The notes under the pieces: model-generated
Told to the model about the DNA's origin: nothing
The model's input: only the letters and a program-made list of their open reading frames with translations
Database searches by the model: none
Part shown: piece after piece, positions 9,709 through 19,166 of the stretch
Position numbering within the stretch: position 1 is the stretch's first letter
Layout of the letters: each line of letters starts with the position of its first letter
Program-made: the position numbers and the translations under genes
Source: Asterionellopsis glacialis
Taxonomy: Eukaryota > Bacillariophyta > Plagiogrammaphyceae > Rhaphoneidales > Asterionellopsidaceae
Length of the DNA stretch: 22,836 nt
NCBI GenBank assembly: GCA_014885115.2
Contig: WKLE02000467.1
Span: 3,325 to 26,160, forward strand
Direction of reading: 5' to 3'

Positions 9709-11596
9709 TTACATTATTGTTGCATGTTGCTTAGTATCAAAATCATGGTCCGCAACATAGCAATAAATGACAAACCAATGAAGTGTCGATCCTGCCAAGA
9801 CAAACATATGCCAAATGGAATGATCCAAATTATTGTTACGAACAAAGAATGGTACCCCAGCTGTATATGCTACACCACCCAAGACTAACAAATTTAATGC
9901 CATTGTAGGGAGTCGTTCTATCATATCCTGTAATCCTACGAGTGCAGTCCATCCCATACTCAGGTACATTGCCAAAGAAAAGAATAATTTACGTTCCCAT
10001 GTAGGTGCAAAGGCTTCAACCAATATCCCACTAAAGGCACAGACCCAGACAAATGTTTGCATATGGACAGACCAAAGTTTCGTATCTCCAAATATAATCT
10101 GACAAAAGGGTGTGTAAGAACCGGCAATAAGAATATAAATGGCACACTTATCAAAGACTTCAAAAATGTATTTGGTAGCTTGTAGTGAAAAGAAGGAGTG
10201 GTAGAGCGTTGAACTTGTATAAAGAACTACCAAGGATGTTGAATAGACAGCACAACTCATCACATGTTTAAAGGATTTGTCCTTGACTTTATTGGATAGT
10301 AACATGGAGCCAGCAATGCCAAGAATGATACCAAGGCCGTGCGTAACACAATTCATAATCTATGAAAAAGAAACATAAAACCATGTGAGTAAGAAGGTTT
10401 GTGTCTCATCTGTATCCCAAACATATAAAATATCCAGTACATCTACTATCTAACAGCCCTGCACTCAAACGGCACAAATATACCTGGTAAGGACCGTCCG
10501 TTCGATTACTTACCTCTTGGAATACAAGATTCCCTTCCATATCCACGTGTAGAACATGGTCTTCTTCTCGATTCTTCAATTCTTTTTCAATAGCTTTACT
10601 CCCGTGGTATCCGATACGATTGGCACTCAAATCAACTTCGTACAATCCACATTCCTTGGATCGGCATACATATTCGGCAAACGCTAGAGCACCGCGTTCT
10701 CCAACACGACATCCTCTCATATCTAAAACTTGCAATGTAGGATTCGTCGATACCGCCAAGAACAACGCAGATGCACCGTACGGTCCAATCCGATGCCGTG
10801 ACAAGCGTACCTCCCGAATATATTCACTGGATTGTAACACTTTGGACAAGGTGAACGCGCCGTGACTACGAAAGCCACAAAACTTGGCTCCCTCCTTCTT
10901 ACCCTGTGTGGAACTAATGGAAAAGTCCAGTCGTTGTACATATTTGAGTGCTCCATTGCAGTGTCGAAAGAGAATTTCACCCAGTGCCAACATATCGGCA
11001 TCGTGGAAGGATTCGGATACCCGCACAGCTGGAAGTTGGAATCGAAGTGCTGTCAACACACCGGAATTGATCCGATCACCACAACCATAAAACCTACACG
11101 CGGAAACATACTCGGATAAAACACTTTCAATCCCCTCGGGTGACAACGTACTGTGCATCATGGGCTGCAATATTAAAGGAGACACGGATGAATTCTTCCG
11201 TCGAAGTAAATTAGAAATATTCAGTTCATCGAAGCTTTGTTGCTGTTGCGATGACAGCGGAGTTGATACAGATGATCCATTTTTGATTGCTCTTGATGAT
11301 TCCTCCTCGTTTTCTGCTGCAAACGGCTGGGTGGCACATTCTGCACAATAAAGGCCTGAAAAGGAGCGCATCATTCGTTCGGAGAGAGGAAGTGTTTTCT
11401 GATGGAATGACAACTTCTGTCGTCCAGCACCGTCATGATTACCATTGCCATTCTTCCTATTCCTCGTGGAACCATTCTGCTGGCCCTGAGAAGGAGTTAA
11501 TTCTGAAAAAGTGGAAGAGACTTCGGTTTCAATGAGGTCTCCCCCTTCATTCGATTTTCTACTAGTGCGATTCTTGAGAGCTGATCGTGTCAACAT
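9709..11596 (-). CDS. LRR-PAQR fusion: leucine-rich repeats joined to a haemolysin-III/adiponectin-receptor-type membrane domain (exons 11596-10514 and 10359-9709)
   Basis: The spliced product has 577 residues. Exon 1 (361 codons) starts at an ATG with an in-frame upstream TGA (11613-11615 region). It has a polar Asn/Ser/Gln-rich first half and an RNase-inhibitor-type LRR region at about 185-361: [57 protein letters not shown]. Exon 2 encodes a seven-helix PAQR/HlyIII domain: [35 protein letters not shown] and a final [14 protein letters not shown]. The S-x3-H, Asp and H-x3-H positions are the metal-binding set of PAQR receptors, which resemble ceramidases. The exon junction falls inside the conserved 'E..N..THG' motif, so neither exon encodes a complete PAQR unit alone. 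I infer a cytosolic LRR that senses or docks a partner for the membrane domain. Despite the family name, nothing shows lytic activity. Confidence 0.87.
10360..10513 (-). other. Intron of the LRR-PAQR gene
   Basis: On the minus strand the donor is CAAGAG|GTAAGTAAT and the acceptor TTTCTTTTTCATAG|ATTATG. It is 154 nt and phase 0. Reading through the intron adds 35 unrelated residues before a stop; splicing restores [11 protein letters not shown], which matches the PAQR family. Confidence 0.9.
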
Positions 11597-12170
11597 GGTT
11601 GACGTCTTTTTACTTCAAAAAGGGGTCAAGTAGTTAGTATTCTTCTTTTGATTGTGTGAATAAAGCTTATCCTTGGATCTGTCTCTGGATCGTGGCAGAA
11701 TGAAATCCCAAGAGCTTAGCTTACTTTGTTCCCTTGACAGGAATCAGATATCCCCGTCGTCTTGAGTGCCAGCAGTTGCAGTTATTGTTGGCGTGGAAAC
11801 AAATATATGTAATGTACGGATTATGGACGGTAGGTTGATGAATCCGAGAAACGCCCGGGAGGAAACGAAGGCGGAACGGAGGGAGCCATCGTGCCACCAG
11901 CACGAGGTTACATAGTGGTCCTACTTACTGGTATCTTTTAGAAGCTGCACCACTGGTACCGCCGCCGCATATTTGACTTTTTCTATTTTTTTAATACTAC
12001 TGTATTTACTTGTAGCAGAAAGACAAATCGTCAACATCAGACCATGCAACTGTATCTGCATGTAGCAAACTACCAGATATTATTATTTAGTTACTTATCA
12101 ATTTCAGACGACATCATGTTGATCGACGGAGTCCAATGATTGGATGTTGGAGTTGCATCGGAGATGTGCC

Positions 12171-12194
12171 ATTATTATTATTATTATTATTATT
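12171..12194. repeat. (ATT)8 microsatellite
   Basis: Eight perfect ATT units, followed by more T/A-rich sequence to about 12200. Confidence 0.97.
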
Positions 12195-12221
12195 TTATTT
12201 AAGATGGGAAGAATCATTTAA

Positions 12222-12236
12222 ACGTCACGATGACGT
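12222..12236. promoter_or_regulatory. Paired CRE-like bZIP half-sites ACGTCA-cga-TGACGT
   Basis: ACGTCA (12222-12227) and TGACGT (12231-12236) form a perfect inverted repeat with a 3-bp spacer. A third ACGTCA lies at 12294-12299. In Phaeodactylum tricornutum, TGACGT/ACGTCA elements bound by a bZIP factor mediate CO2/cAMP response of the beta-carbonic anhydrase gene. Whether these are functional here, and for which of the two divergent genes, is inference. Confidence 0.45.
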
Positions 12237-12380
12237 AACATGGATTTGTTATTTAGAATGCAGAATGAAAAATACAGACAGTACGTTCGAAGTACGTCAT
12301 TCCGGCCACATTTTCTTCTCGGCCCCGAAAAAGTCCCCCCGAAAGGGCGAAAACAACGGGTTTTCTGAAACGAAAAGGAT

Positions 12381-12405
12381 AGACTAGTCTAGTCTCTCTA
12401 GAGAG
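12381..12405. repeat. Two adjacent palindromes AGACTAGTCT and CTCTCTAGAGAG
   Basis: AGACTAGTCT (12381-12390) and CTCTCTAGAGAG (12394-12405) are perfect palindromes three bases apart, ~200 bp upstream of the ATPase start. The same cores recur at 15393-15412 and 22551-22582. Confidence 0.7.
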
Positions 12406-12605
12406 TGTTGTAATTGCAAGCTATGACATGCACTCCATCCTAGCTTTTCAAGGGCAGCAATTCATCTTCATACATGGACATGGTGAGAAGCTCTAGGAAC
12501 ATTGCATCGATAGACTGAATTTTAAGAAAATTTCATTTGGATTCCGTGGAAAAGTATACTTTCGAAGTGGTTCTTACGAGGACAAGAATTTTTTTGTCGG
12601 TCAAA

Positions 12606-14774
12606 ATGAAAAGCCTACCAGCGAGAAATGGTATGTCAGTCTTGCTTTCGATTTTTGGGTTGATGTCACAATACAAAGCAGTAGCAGCTTTCTCCTTCGT
12701 AACATCTTCCTATACAAAGTGTTCCACGTTCGATCGACCACAGACAGCGCTACGTGATGCTGCAATTACCGATTCACCGTCAACAACAACAACGACTATT
12801 GATACTGACCAAGATAGAAATTTGACTATTGCTGCAGCAGCCCCACCGTTTGATGGTACTCCCTTTGAACTTGTCGCACAACTTTGCGCCAACTGTTTAT
12901 TTCAATCTGAAATGAGAAAAGATGCTGTGGGAAAACCTGGTGGTACAGCAGCATCCTCTGCTACAAACTGGATTAATGACGAATCCTCTTTTGTACTGCA
13001 AAAGGCTCTGGATCGAATTTCCCTCCAACTAGCGGAAGAAAGAACGGGACTTGATCGGGATGAAGCCTCTACTTGGATTCGATGGATGAGAATGACACCT
13101 ACAAGTCTTATTGTAGATTTGACGGAAGAATTTGGAAGAGCTGCTAATGAAACGATCCAAGACGAAATGTTGGATATGATTGATGTTTCTAGAGATAACT
13201 TTTTACAGAGGCTTGGGTGTCGCCTTGTTTTACTCCCTTCAGGGTCACCCCTCAAGACACCTCTCGTGGAACCTCCAGCATCTCTTATTTTTGGAAAACT
13301 GTTGTACGGAGGAGTGTCACGATACCGTCTTTTAGAAAGTAGTAACAGTAACCGACCTCCTCGCAGAGCAGGAGAGCGTACGGATGTAAAGGCCAATTTG
13401 GGTGATAATGTTCCTGTGTGGGTTCAGTACGGCGGACCGAACCGTATGTACGAAGCTGTTGATATGGGACCAGCTGCAGTCTTGGAAGTAATGTTGCTAC
13501 CAGCAGGGAAACAGGTGCCATCTATTACGGATGTTATCGGTGGTGACATGGCGATTAGTCGCATTAATTGGAGTCCTGAGAAAATGTTTGGGTTGTTGCA
13601 AAAAGATGAAAAGGACCGCCCAGATGAATTGGATGATGTACTCTCGGGAAGTAACATCCCCATGACACTGTCAGGAAAAGAACGTAATGAAGCTTTCGCC
13701 ACAGATTTTCAATCAAGCGTTGGTGGATTGGGACCCCAGATTGATTCGATTGTTAGGAGAGTTTTGGATGGTCGTGTTATTCGACCTGCGGATGATGACG
13801 ATGATGACGTCCCTCAAGATGAAACTACAGCTGAACTATCAATAGCCGCCATGGAGGCAGAAGAGTTGGCATTACTGGGTTTAACTCCTGTGAAAGGTCT
13901 ACTATTGTACGGTCCTCCTGGGTGTGGAAAGACAGCCCTGGCGAGAGAAATATCCCGGGCACTTCGTGCTCGTGCACCTAAAATTGTGTCGGCACCCGAG
14001 TTGTTGGATCGCTGGGTTGGAGGGTCTGAAAAACTTGTACGAGCCTTGTTTGCCGATGCAGAAGCTGAATTATCAGCGTGCGGTGGTGATGCCCGTAAAA
14101 GTGCACTCCATGTAATTGTGATCGATGAAATTGATGCCGTATTTCGAAAAAGAAGTACTGCAGAGGACAGTGGAGAGGCCACAAGGTCGTCCTCTGTAAA
14201 TCAGATTCTTGCCAAGCTGGATGGGGTCAATGCTATTCCCAATGTTCTTCTTATTGGTATGACCAATAGAAGAGAGTTGCTGGATGAAGCTTTGCTGCGT
14301 CCTGGACGTCTGGAAGTTCAAATTGAGATTCCTCTGCCCAACCGAGAGGGGAGGAGAGAAATCTTACAAATCCACTTTGATGCTCTGAGGAAAAAGGGGC
14401 GCCTTAGTAAACCTCTCTGTTATGCCATTGATGGAGTGGTTGGATATGACAATGGTCAGGCAGAAGAAACACTGCCTGACGAAAAACTGAATGATGACAC
14501 CTTGACAAACCAGGACGTCCCTGTCACTGGACGCAAGCGGCGAGCAATCAAGCGGGCAGTAAGTAAGATTATGGATGCAATTCCAGTTCAGAATGCCTAC
14601 GACTTGGCTGCTGATGGTGTTACAGGTGGCTTTTCTGGTGCAGATATCGCAGGATTGGTGCGGTGTGCTGGTTCACTTGCATTGTCCCGAGCTAGGAGGG
14701 ATGGTGGTGGAATAGATGGCTTGCTGATTACATTGGATGATGTGAAAGAAGCACTTATGGAAGTTAAAAAATGA
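12606..14774 (+). CDS. Plastid-targeted NSF-D1-like AAA ATPase
   Basis: This intronless gene encodes 722 residues from the ATG at 12606 (TCAAAATGA). An ATG at 12537 would add 23 polar residues in front of the signal peptide. Residues 1-28 are a signal peptide ending AVAA, followed by FSF, an ASAF-type plastid signal. A ~390-residue N-terminal part has no domain I recognise. The AAA module begins near [22 protein letters not shown], has an acidic insert (DDDDDD), Walker A GPPGCGKT (436-443), Walker B VIVIDEID with D507/E508, sensor-1 region [14 protein letters not shown] and [14 protein letters not shown]. The wording is closest to NSF/Sec18 D1: [51 protein letters not shown]. After the core comes a ~60-residue insert before the lid ([16 protein letters not shown]). 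There is only one AAA module and no second D2. I infer a hexameric remodeller in or at the plastid, not the cytosolic SNARE disassembler. Confidence 0.87.
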   Translation: MKSLPARNGMSVLLSIFGLMSQYKAVAAFSFVTSSYTKCSTFDRPQTALRDAAITDSPSTTTTTIDTDQDRNLTIAAAAPPFDGTPFELVAQLCANCLFQSEMRKDAVGKPGGTAASSATNWINDESSFVLQKALDRISLQLAEERTGLDRDEASTWIRWMRMTPTSLIVDLTEEFGRAANETIQDEMLDMIDVSRDNFLQRLGCRLVLLPSGSPLKTPLVEPPASLIFGKLLYGGVSRYRLLESSNSNRPPRRAGERTDVKANLGDNVPVWVQYGGPNRMYEAVDMGPAAVLEVMLLPAGKQVPSITDVIGGDMAISRINWSPEKMFGLLQKDEKDRPDELDDVLSGSNIPMTLSGKERNEAFATDFQSSVGGLGPQIDSIVRRVLDGRVIRPADDDDDDVPQDETTAELSIAAMEAEELALLGLTPVKGLLLYGPPGCGKTALAREISRALRARAPKIVSAPELLDRWVGGSEKLVRALFADAEAELSACGGDARKSALHVIVIDEIDAVFRKRSTAEDSGEATRSSSVNQILAKLDGVNAIPNVLLIGMTNRRELLDEALLRPGRLEVQIEIPLPNREGRREILQIHFDALRKKGRLSKPLCYAIDGVVGYDNGQAEETLPDEKLNDDTLTNQDVPVTGRKRRAIKRAVSKIMDAIPVQNAYDLAADGVTGGFSGADIAGLVRCAGSLALSRARRDGGGIDGLLITLDDVKEALMEVKK

Positions 14775-15111
14775 GCAGTGTATCAAACCAATTTTGAATA
14801 CTGGTCTAAATACAACAAATATAACAGCTATAAAAATATCAATTAAAAACAACGAAATAATTAGCAAGTAAAGTGAGTTCAGTGCAGTTCTGACTTTTTC
14901 ATCGATAGTTTTCATCCATTGTTCCAAGACACGTAAGATGTGATCAAGGTGATAAATAGCACAAAAAGCCAATCAAATCTAGAGAATAGGTGGTAAAAAC
15001 ACTATATCAATTTATTTTCTGCTTTATACATTTAAAATATTGTGGTGTTCTTTCAAAGAAACGCCGCATATTTTCTTGTTCATGATCGCAGATGAGGGCA
15101 TGTTCGTGTTG

Positions 15112-15143
15112 GGAATTTTGAAGATGAAATGTCTCAAAATTCC
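15112..15143. repeat. Inverted repeat, 10-bp arms with 12-nt loop
   Basis: GGAATTTTGA (15112-15121) pairs perfectly with TCAAAATTCC (15134-15143). It lies ~340 bp after the ATPase stop, too far to call a terminator or processing signal with confidence. Confidence 0.7.
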
Positions 15144-15392
15144 TCGCTACATCAAACTAAATCCCGGAATTAGCGAAATATGATTGGTTTAAAAATTATT
15201 TCTCTTTATTCATTTTAGCTTGAGTAGAACTCTACCAGGTAGATTAGCAAGTATGGTAGTTTCGTTACGAGCTATTTATTGTAAATCCTTCCGATCTTCT
15301 CCGAGCCTCTCTCATACCGATATTATTATGATGAGACAGGTTCCTCTTATTTTCTCCTGTTGGTTGGTCCTGCTGACTCCTCCGCAGATAGA

Positions 15393-15412
15393 CCTCTCTA
15401 CTAGTAGAGAGG
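15393..15412. repeat. Perfect 20-bp palindrome with ACTAGT core
   Basis: CCTCTCTACT followed directly by its reverse complement AGTAGAGAGG. It lies ~180 bp upstream of the ISD11 start, within promoter distance. Confidence 0.85.
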
Positions 15413-15590
15413 ACCCTCAAGAGAGAGTACTCTTGCCTCCTCTGTGATAACCATCGACATCCTTAACGCATCTATTGTGGAGAACAAAGTTGCTCAGGAG
15501 AACTGCAGAGCAGCAGAGCAGACCGCACGATACTACAACCACTTCTTTCACCTTTTACATTTGTCTCATCATACCTTAGGAAATATCGCC

Positions 15591-15973
15591 ATGTCGTCCA
15601 CAGCACCTATCCCACTTTTCCGTGCTCTCTTGCGAGAAGCCAAAAAAATGGGCGATTACAATTTCAGAGCCTCTGCTGTCAGAAGAGTCAAGACTGGATT
15701 TGCTTTAAACAAGAATTTGCAAGGGTGAGTTTTTGAATTAAGCAAAATACTAGATTCTCTTTCTTTAGTTTAGTTGTCACTATGCATCTTTGAAATTTCG
15801 TCGTTCCGATATAAAGTCTTTTCACTCATCCTGATGTTTAAAATGTTCCGTCCTTATTCGACAGGGAGGAAGCCGCAACAGCTTTGAGTAAAGGGGTACA
15901 GGATCTTGCTATGCTTAGGCGGCAAGCTGCTTTGGGTCAAATGTATCCAAGTGGACATAGTGTTATGGAATAA
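15591..15973 (+). CDS. ISD11: ISD11/LYRM4-type LYR protein, mitochondrial Fe-S assembly (exons 15591-15724 and 15865-15973)
   Basis: The spliced product has 80 residues, the usual size for ISD11. It shows the LYR-family start as LFR (residues 9-11; Phe replaces Tyr), then LLREAKKMGDYNFR, AVRRVKTGF, the NKN motif, and after the junction a helix ending DLAMLRRQAALGQMYP. The YNFR..AVRR..F..NKN and RRQ..LGQ.Y words match ISD11 rather than other LYRM proteins. ISD11 binds and stabilises the cysteine desulfurase NFS1 together with acyl-carrier protein in the mitochondrial matrix, supplying sulfur for Fe-S clusters. The ATG at 15591 is chosen because family similarity begins there; the frame is open upstream to an ATG at 15444, but those residues look like 5' UTR. 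Neither exon alone encodes a recognisable full protein. Confidence 0.93.
15725..15864 (+). other. Intron of ISD11
   Basis: Donor CAAGG|GTGAGT and acceptor TTCGACAG|GGAGGA; 140 nt, phase 2. Without splicing a TGA at 15726-15728 truncates the protein directly after NKNLQG. Confidence 0.92.
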
Positions 15974-16147
15974 GCTTAAAAATCTCCAACAATTTTTGAC
16001 CAAACTCCCATCGGTGAACGTTCCAAAATAGAGATGAAACCAGAAAAGTACCAACCATTTGAAAGATCGTAAAATAACAGTTTTAAGATATTGGAAAAAT
16101 TGGCAAGATATGCGATCAACTACTTATATTTATCCATTGTTCTTTTC

Positions 16148-16645
16148 TTAACGAAAGATATCCTTTGTCCGTTCTAAATCCTTCCGGAAACGTTTTTCTT
16201 CTCTTTGTTTCCTTTCTTTTTGTAATCCTTCAACACCTCCAAACCTACGATGAGCACGTTGTCGTATATCCTTACGCTCATATAATTTCATTGGTGCAAA
16301 CCCCTTATTACGTGGATTTGCTTTTTCAATAAATGAGCATACGGCCAATGTTCCCTCGGGAAGACAATACATCGATTGTGCTTCCTTTTTCGAGACGTAA
16401 GGTGATGCTTCAATTTCCCAATCCTCCAATTCCTCACTCTCTTCCTTTTCTGTATGTTGTTTGTCTATTTCTTGCTTTTCGGTACTTATAATTTTTTGTC
16501 TTTTAGTCTTATTTTCATCCCCATTCGACTTTGTCTTCTTCTTTTCTTCCTCTAATAACAGTGCTTGTTTTCGCTTTTTCTGAAGTTCCATTGCCCGTTC
16601 CCGATTCTTACGAATTTGTTCCTTCTGTTCCTCAGTCAAGGCCAT
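16148..16645 (-). CDS. XPA C-terminal-domain-like protein without zinc finger
   Basis: This single-exon gene encodes 165 residues. The N terminus (LTEEQKEQIRKNRERAMELQ) resembles the start of XPA/Rad14 proteins. A Lys/Arg-rich stretch with possible nuclear signal (KTKRQK) and an acidic segment (EESEELEDWEIE) follow. Residues ~85-155 align with the helical half of the XPA DNA-binding domain: KKEAQSMYCLPEGTL, IEKANPRNKGFAPMKLYERK, RQRAHRRFGGVEGLQKERKQR and a basic C-terminal helix. XPA is the scaffold that verifies damage in nucleotide excision repair. The four-cysteine zinc finger that normally precedes this half is absent, and the region just before it is acidic instead. It could be a divergent repair factor or a separate nuclear protein sharing the fold. 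The domain call rests on my reading of motifs, not on a search. Confidence 0.78.
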   Translation of the reverse strand: MALTEEQKEQIRKNRERAMELQKKRKQALLLEEEKKKTKSNGDENKTKRQKIISTEKQEIDKQHTEKEESEELEDWEIEASPYVSKKEAQSMYCLPEGTLAVCSFIEKANPRNKGFAPMKLYERKDIRQRAHRRFGGVEGLQKERKQREEKRFRKDLERTKDIFR

Positions 16646-19166
16646 GATAGTGTTGGAAGCTATAGTAGGAAAGTCGATCTACAAAATATGGATTACTTTG
16701 ATGATTCGATTGCTTTGTTTTTGCTTTGTTCTTGAGGAGGTGAAAAGAATACGTATGCAGTTCGAAGTGCCACAAAATACAGACCAAGTTTTCCAAAAAA
16801 CCAAAGATTTGTGCGAAGCTGTGAAGACCCCGCTGATGAATTCGAACCACCAGGATTCAATACAAACATATCAAGTAAATTTTGGGACAGAGATCAGTGA
16901 GGGGTTGGGTGTCGTGTGAAAAGTTGGATCGCTGAACTCAGCAAATGAGACGCAATGACAGTATGGAGTCTGTTGTAGGCTCTACCAACTTCACTCGGGA
17001 AGCAAGAAGGCAACAAAGGAGGAGCAAGCAAGAAAAGAGCGTTTGGTTCTGCGAGGGTGTGAGTTGTTCGTCCTTTTGTGGACCAGGTGTTCTCGATACC
17101 TGCAAAGCACATTTTCACGGTCCTAGAGTCCTATGTACGACAAGTTCTACATAACCACAATACTTGAAAAGACCTGAGTAAGTACAGTACCATTACATTG
17201 GTGATAGGACATGGTACGTATGGTAGGACGGACCATATGTCGAAAAAGACGGACGGACATCAGACATCAAGACATAAACAGAGCTTCAATTCTTTCGTTG
17301 TTGATTGTTTGTGTCTCTTTTCGGACTTCTTTTCGGATCTTTCCAGTCTAGATATATTTTTCAATGCTACTACTTTTTGATATCACAATGCTGACTATTT
17401 CAAGTTGAAATAATTAAAGAAGAGGAATAGGAAGCTAACAGAAAACAATGAGGCCAGTGCTGGTGTTAGTGACATCAAGTTGAATAAAAATATAGAAAGG
17501 TTTTATGAAGTAGGTATAATTTCATTTAGTATACAGTTCCAGTGAAGGGAAAGCAAAGAATTCATGGGGAAATACAGTAAACAATAAGATAATATGATTA
17601 ATATGCATTCTTGCTATGTGGGGAAAGACTCATTTTATGCTTAGTATTATTTTTGTACAATCATAATATAATGTACTAAAAAAACTTATACAATATTTTT
17701 TTGCAACCATGAATAATACTAAAAATGGATGCATCATGTCAGCATTCAGTATTATATCCAGAGATACAATTCATGCTAGTGAGAGTTGTTCCAGGTCAGG
17801 AAGAGTCAATGGGGACCAGAAAAATTGTGGAAAAATGCATGGGAATTTTTGACCACCATAATGATGAAAACATCTAGATAGAAATAGCAAAACAACAAAT
17901 TAGTAGATAGATTTACTTTCTTTTTTAATGTGCTGCTCTTTGTTCTTCTCTTCATCTTATGCATCATGTCATGCTTCCAACTAGATCACTTGATTTAAAA
18001 TTGAGGGAAACAGAATCATTGATTTTAAAAAAAAATGTAAAAAAATAAAAAAAGAACTTGATACTAGTATCATTTTCATTAAATGATGCATTCACTGTTA
18101 TCATATTTACTGTAGGGTCCATTGGATTAAAATAAACCAAACAAAAAAAAAAACAGTTCAAGAAGAAGTTGATCTCATCATTTTTTTATTTGACCTCTGA
18201 TCATGATGCATCTAAAAACAATCAAAAAGAAACCATCATATCCCATATCCTCCTTTTTTGCTGTTTCTTTTTGTTTGATTGTTTTGATGTGCATGAAAGA
18301 TTTGTTGCAACACCCCAGAGCTTGGTGATGTTGCCATTGCAGATATAGAGTGTAAATCTATCATGTAGGAATGCATCATTTCACCTCAAAATGGTCTCAC
18401 TCCTCATAATTTTGGTCAGGAGTTAAAAGAGCCTCCCAGTCCAAAGTCTACAGAGCGCAATTAGAAAGGTGTATCAAACACTCCTCATCTGTGATGAAAG
18501 GTCCGACAAAATTTCTCATGTTGTCATTTTCATCAAAGTATGTCTGTACGTCTACAATGGGTTATTATTTTTGTTTCACAGTGGACAACTTCTGTTTTGT
18601 TGCAACGTCACGCTGTTTCTTCCTTCTTGTTCTGAACATAGGCGGTCCTATCCAAGCAACACCAAGGTACAGATGAAGATGAACCCAGTCCAAAAGTCAT
18701 TTTTCTTTTAGGATAAAACTACGTGTAATTTATTCTTCAAAATTCGGTACCGTCAAAAACTCACTTAGTAGGACCCGTTGTCAGTGATACAACAGTCCAG
18801 TGGAACCTTGCGACAGGATTTGATAAACCCATACATACAATTCTTATCTGTTCAGGGACAACAACACACAGAACGGGACTTGAATTTTTTACAACATTAG
18901 CCATTATGGTCATACATGAAACAGGACCTATATTATGTATGAACTATGATATCTATTCTTCTTTTTGTACATGGTCGCGACTAAACAGGGACAGACATTA
19001 CATTGTTTTCTTTCGCCAGAAAGCTGCAACAGCAAGGTTTTCCTCAAGTAGCCATTCTTTGCATATCAGTCGATCCACCAAGATGGCATCCCTCTCCAAG
19101 CAGTGCATGGTGTGATGTTCAATCGAAGAACAACGATTCTTTTTTCTTTTAACTTTTACCCGTGTT
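16646..19166. other. 2.5-kb gene-poor, AT-rich region
   Basis: No gene is supported. The first ~500 bp (to 17160) is less AT-rich and holds frames with no domain. From about 17380 to 18380 it is strongly AT-rich with poly-A/T runs and carries the ATGCATCAT cluster. GGTACC occurs at 18746-18751 and GTAGGACC near 18769. The minus frame 18998-19390 overlaps gene 10 and is its shadow. Confidence 0.5.
17729..18379. repeat. Cluster of five ATGCATCAT / ATGATGCAT words
   Basis: ATGCATCAT occurs at 17729-17737, 17959-17967 and 18371-18379 on the plus strand; its reverse complement ATGATGCAT occurs at 18083-18091 and 18203-18211. The first two share 13 bases, ATGCATCATGTCA. A given 9-mer on either strand is expected about 0.005 times in 650 bp of equal-composition sequence, somewhat more in AT-rich DNA. 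Confidence 0.8.

Larger units (their letters stand above)
11597..12605. other. Divergent 1-kb intergenic region (LRR-PAQR / NSF-like ATPase promoters)
   Basis: No gene is supported. It contains an ATT microsatellite, three CRE-like ACGTCA/TGACGT sites, two adjacent palindromes at 12381-12405, GGTACC at 11955-11960 and GTCCTACTTACT near 11918. The frames here are short and lack domain resemblance. Confidence 0.55.
14775..15590. other. Intergenic region between the ATPase and ISD11 genes
   Basis: Both flanking genes are on the plus strand. No further gene is supported. It holds a stem-loop at 15112-15143 and a 20-bp palindrome at 15393-15412, followed by CAAGAG-agagta-CTCTTG (15418-15435). The frame 15220-15447 lacks coding character. 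Confidence 0.55.

Noticed and set aside
13814..14182. Minus frames inside the AAA ATPase gene
   Set aside because: They are shadows of a strongly conserved + strand domain.
15220..15590. N-terminal extension of ISD11 from the ATG at 15444, and a frame at 15220-15447
   Set aside because: ISD11 similarity begins at the 15591 ATG. The extension is low in family resemblance and crosses what looks like 5' UTR.
16835..16865. tRNA-like T-arm on the minus strand (GGTTCGAATTC with a 6-bp stem)
   Set aside because: No A box, anticodon arm or acceptor stem at the right distance, so it is a chance hairpin.
17840..18500. C/D-box snoRNA candidates based on TGATGA words
   Set aside because: No paired CTGA box with a terminal stem at suitable spacing; TGATGA is common in this AT-rich sequence.
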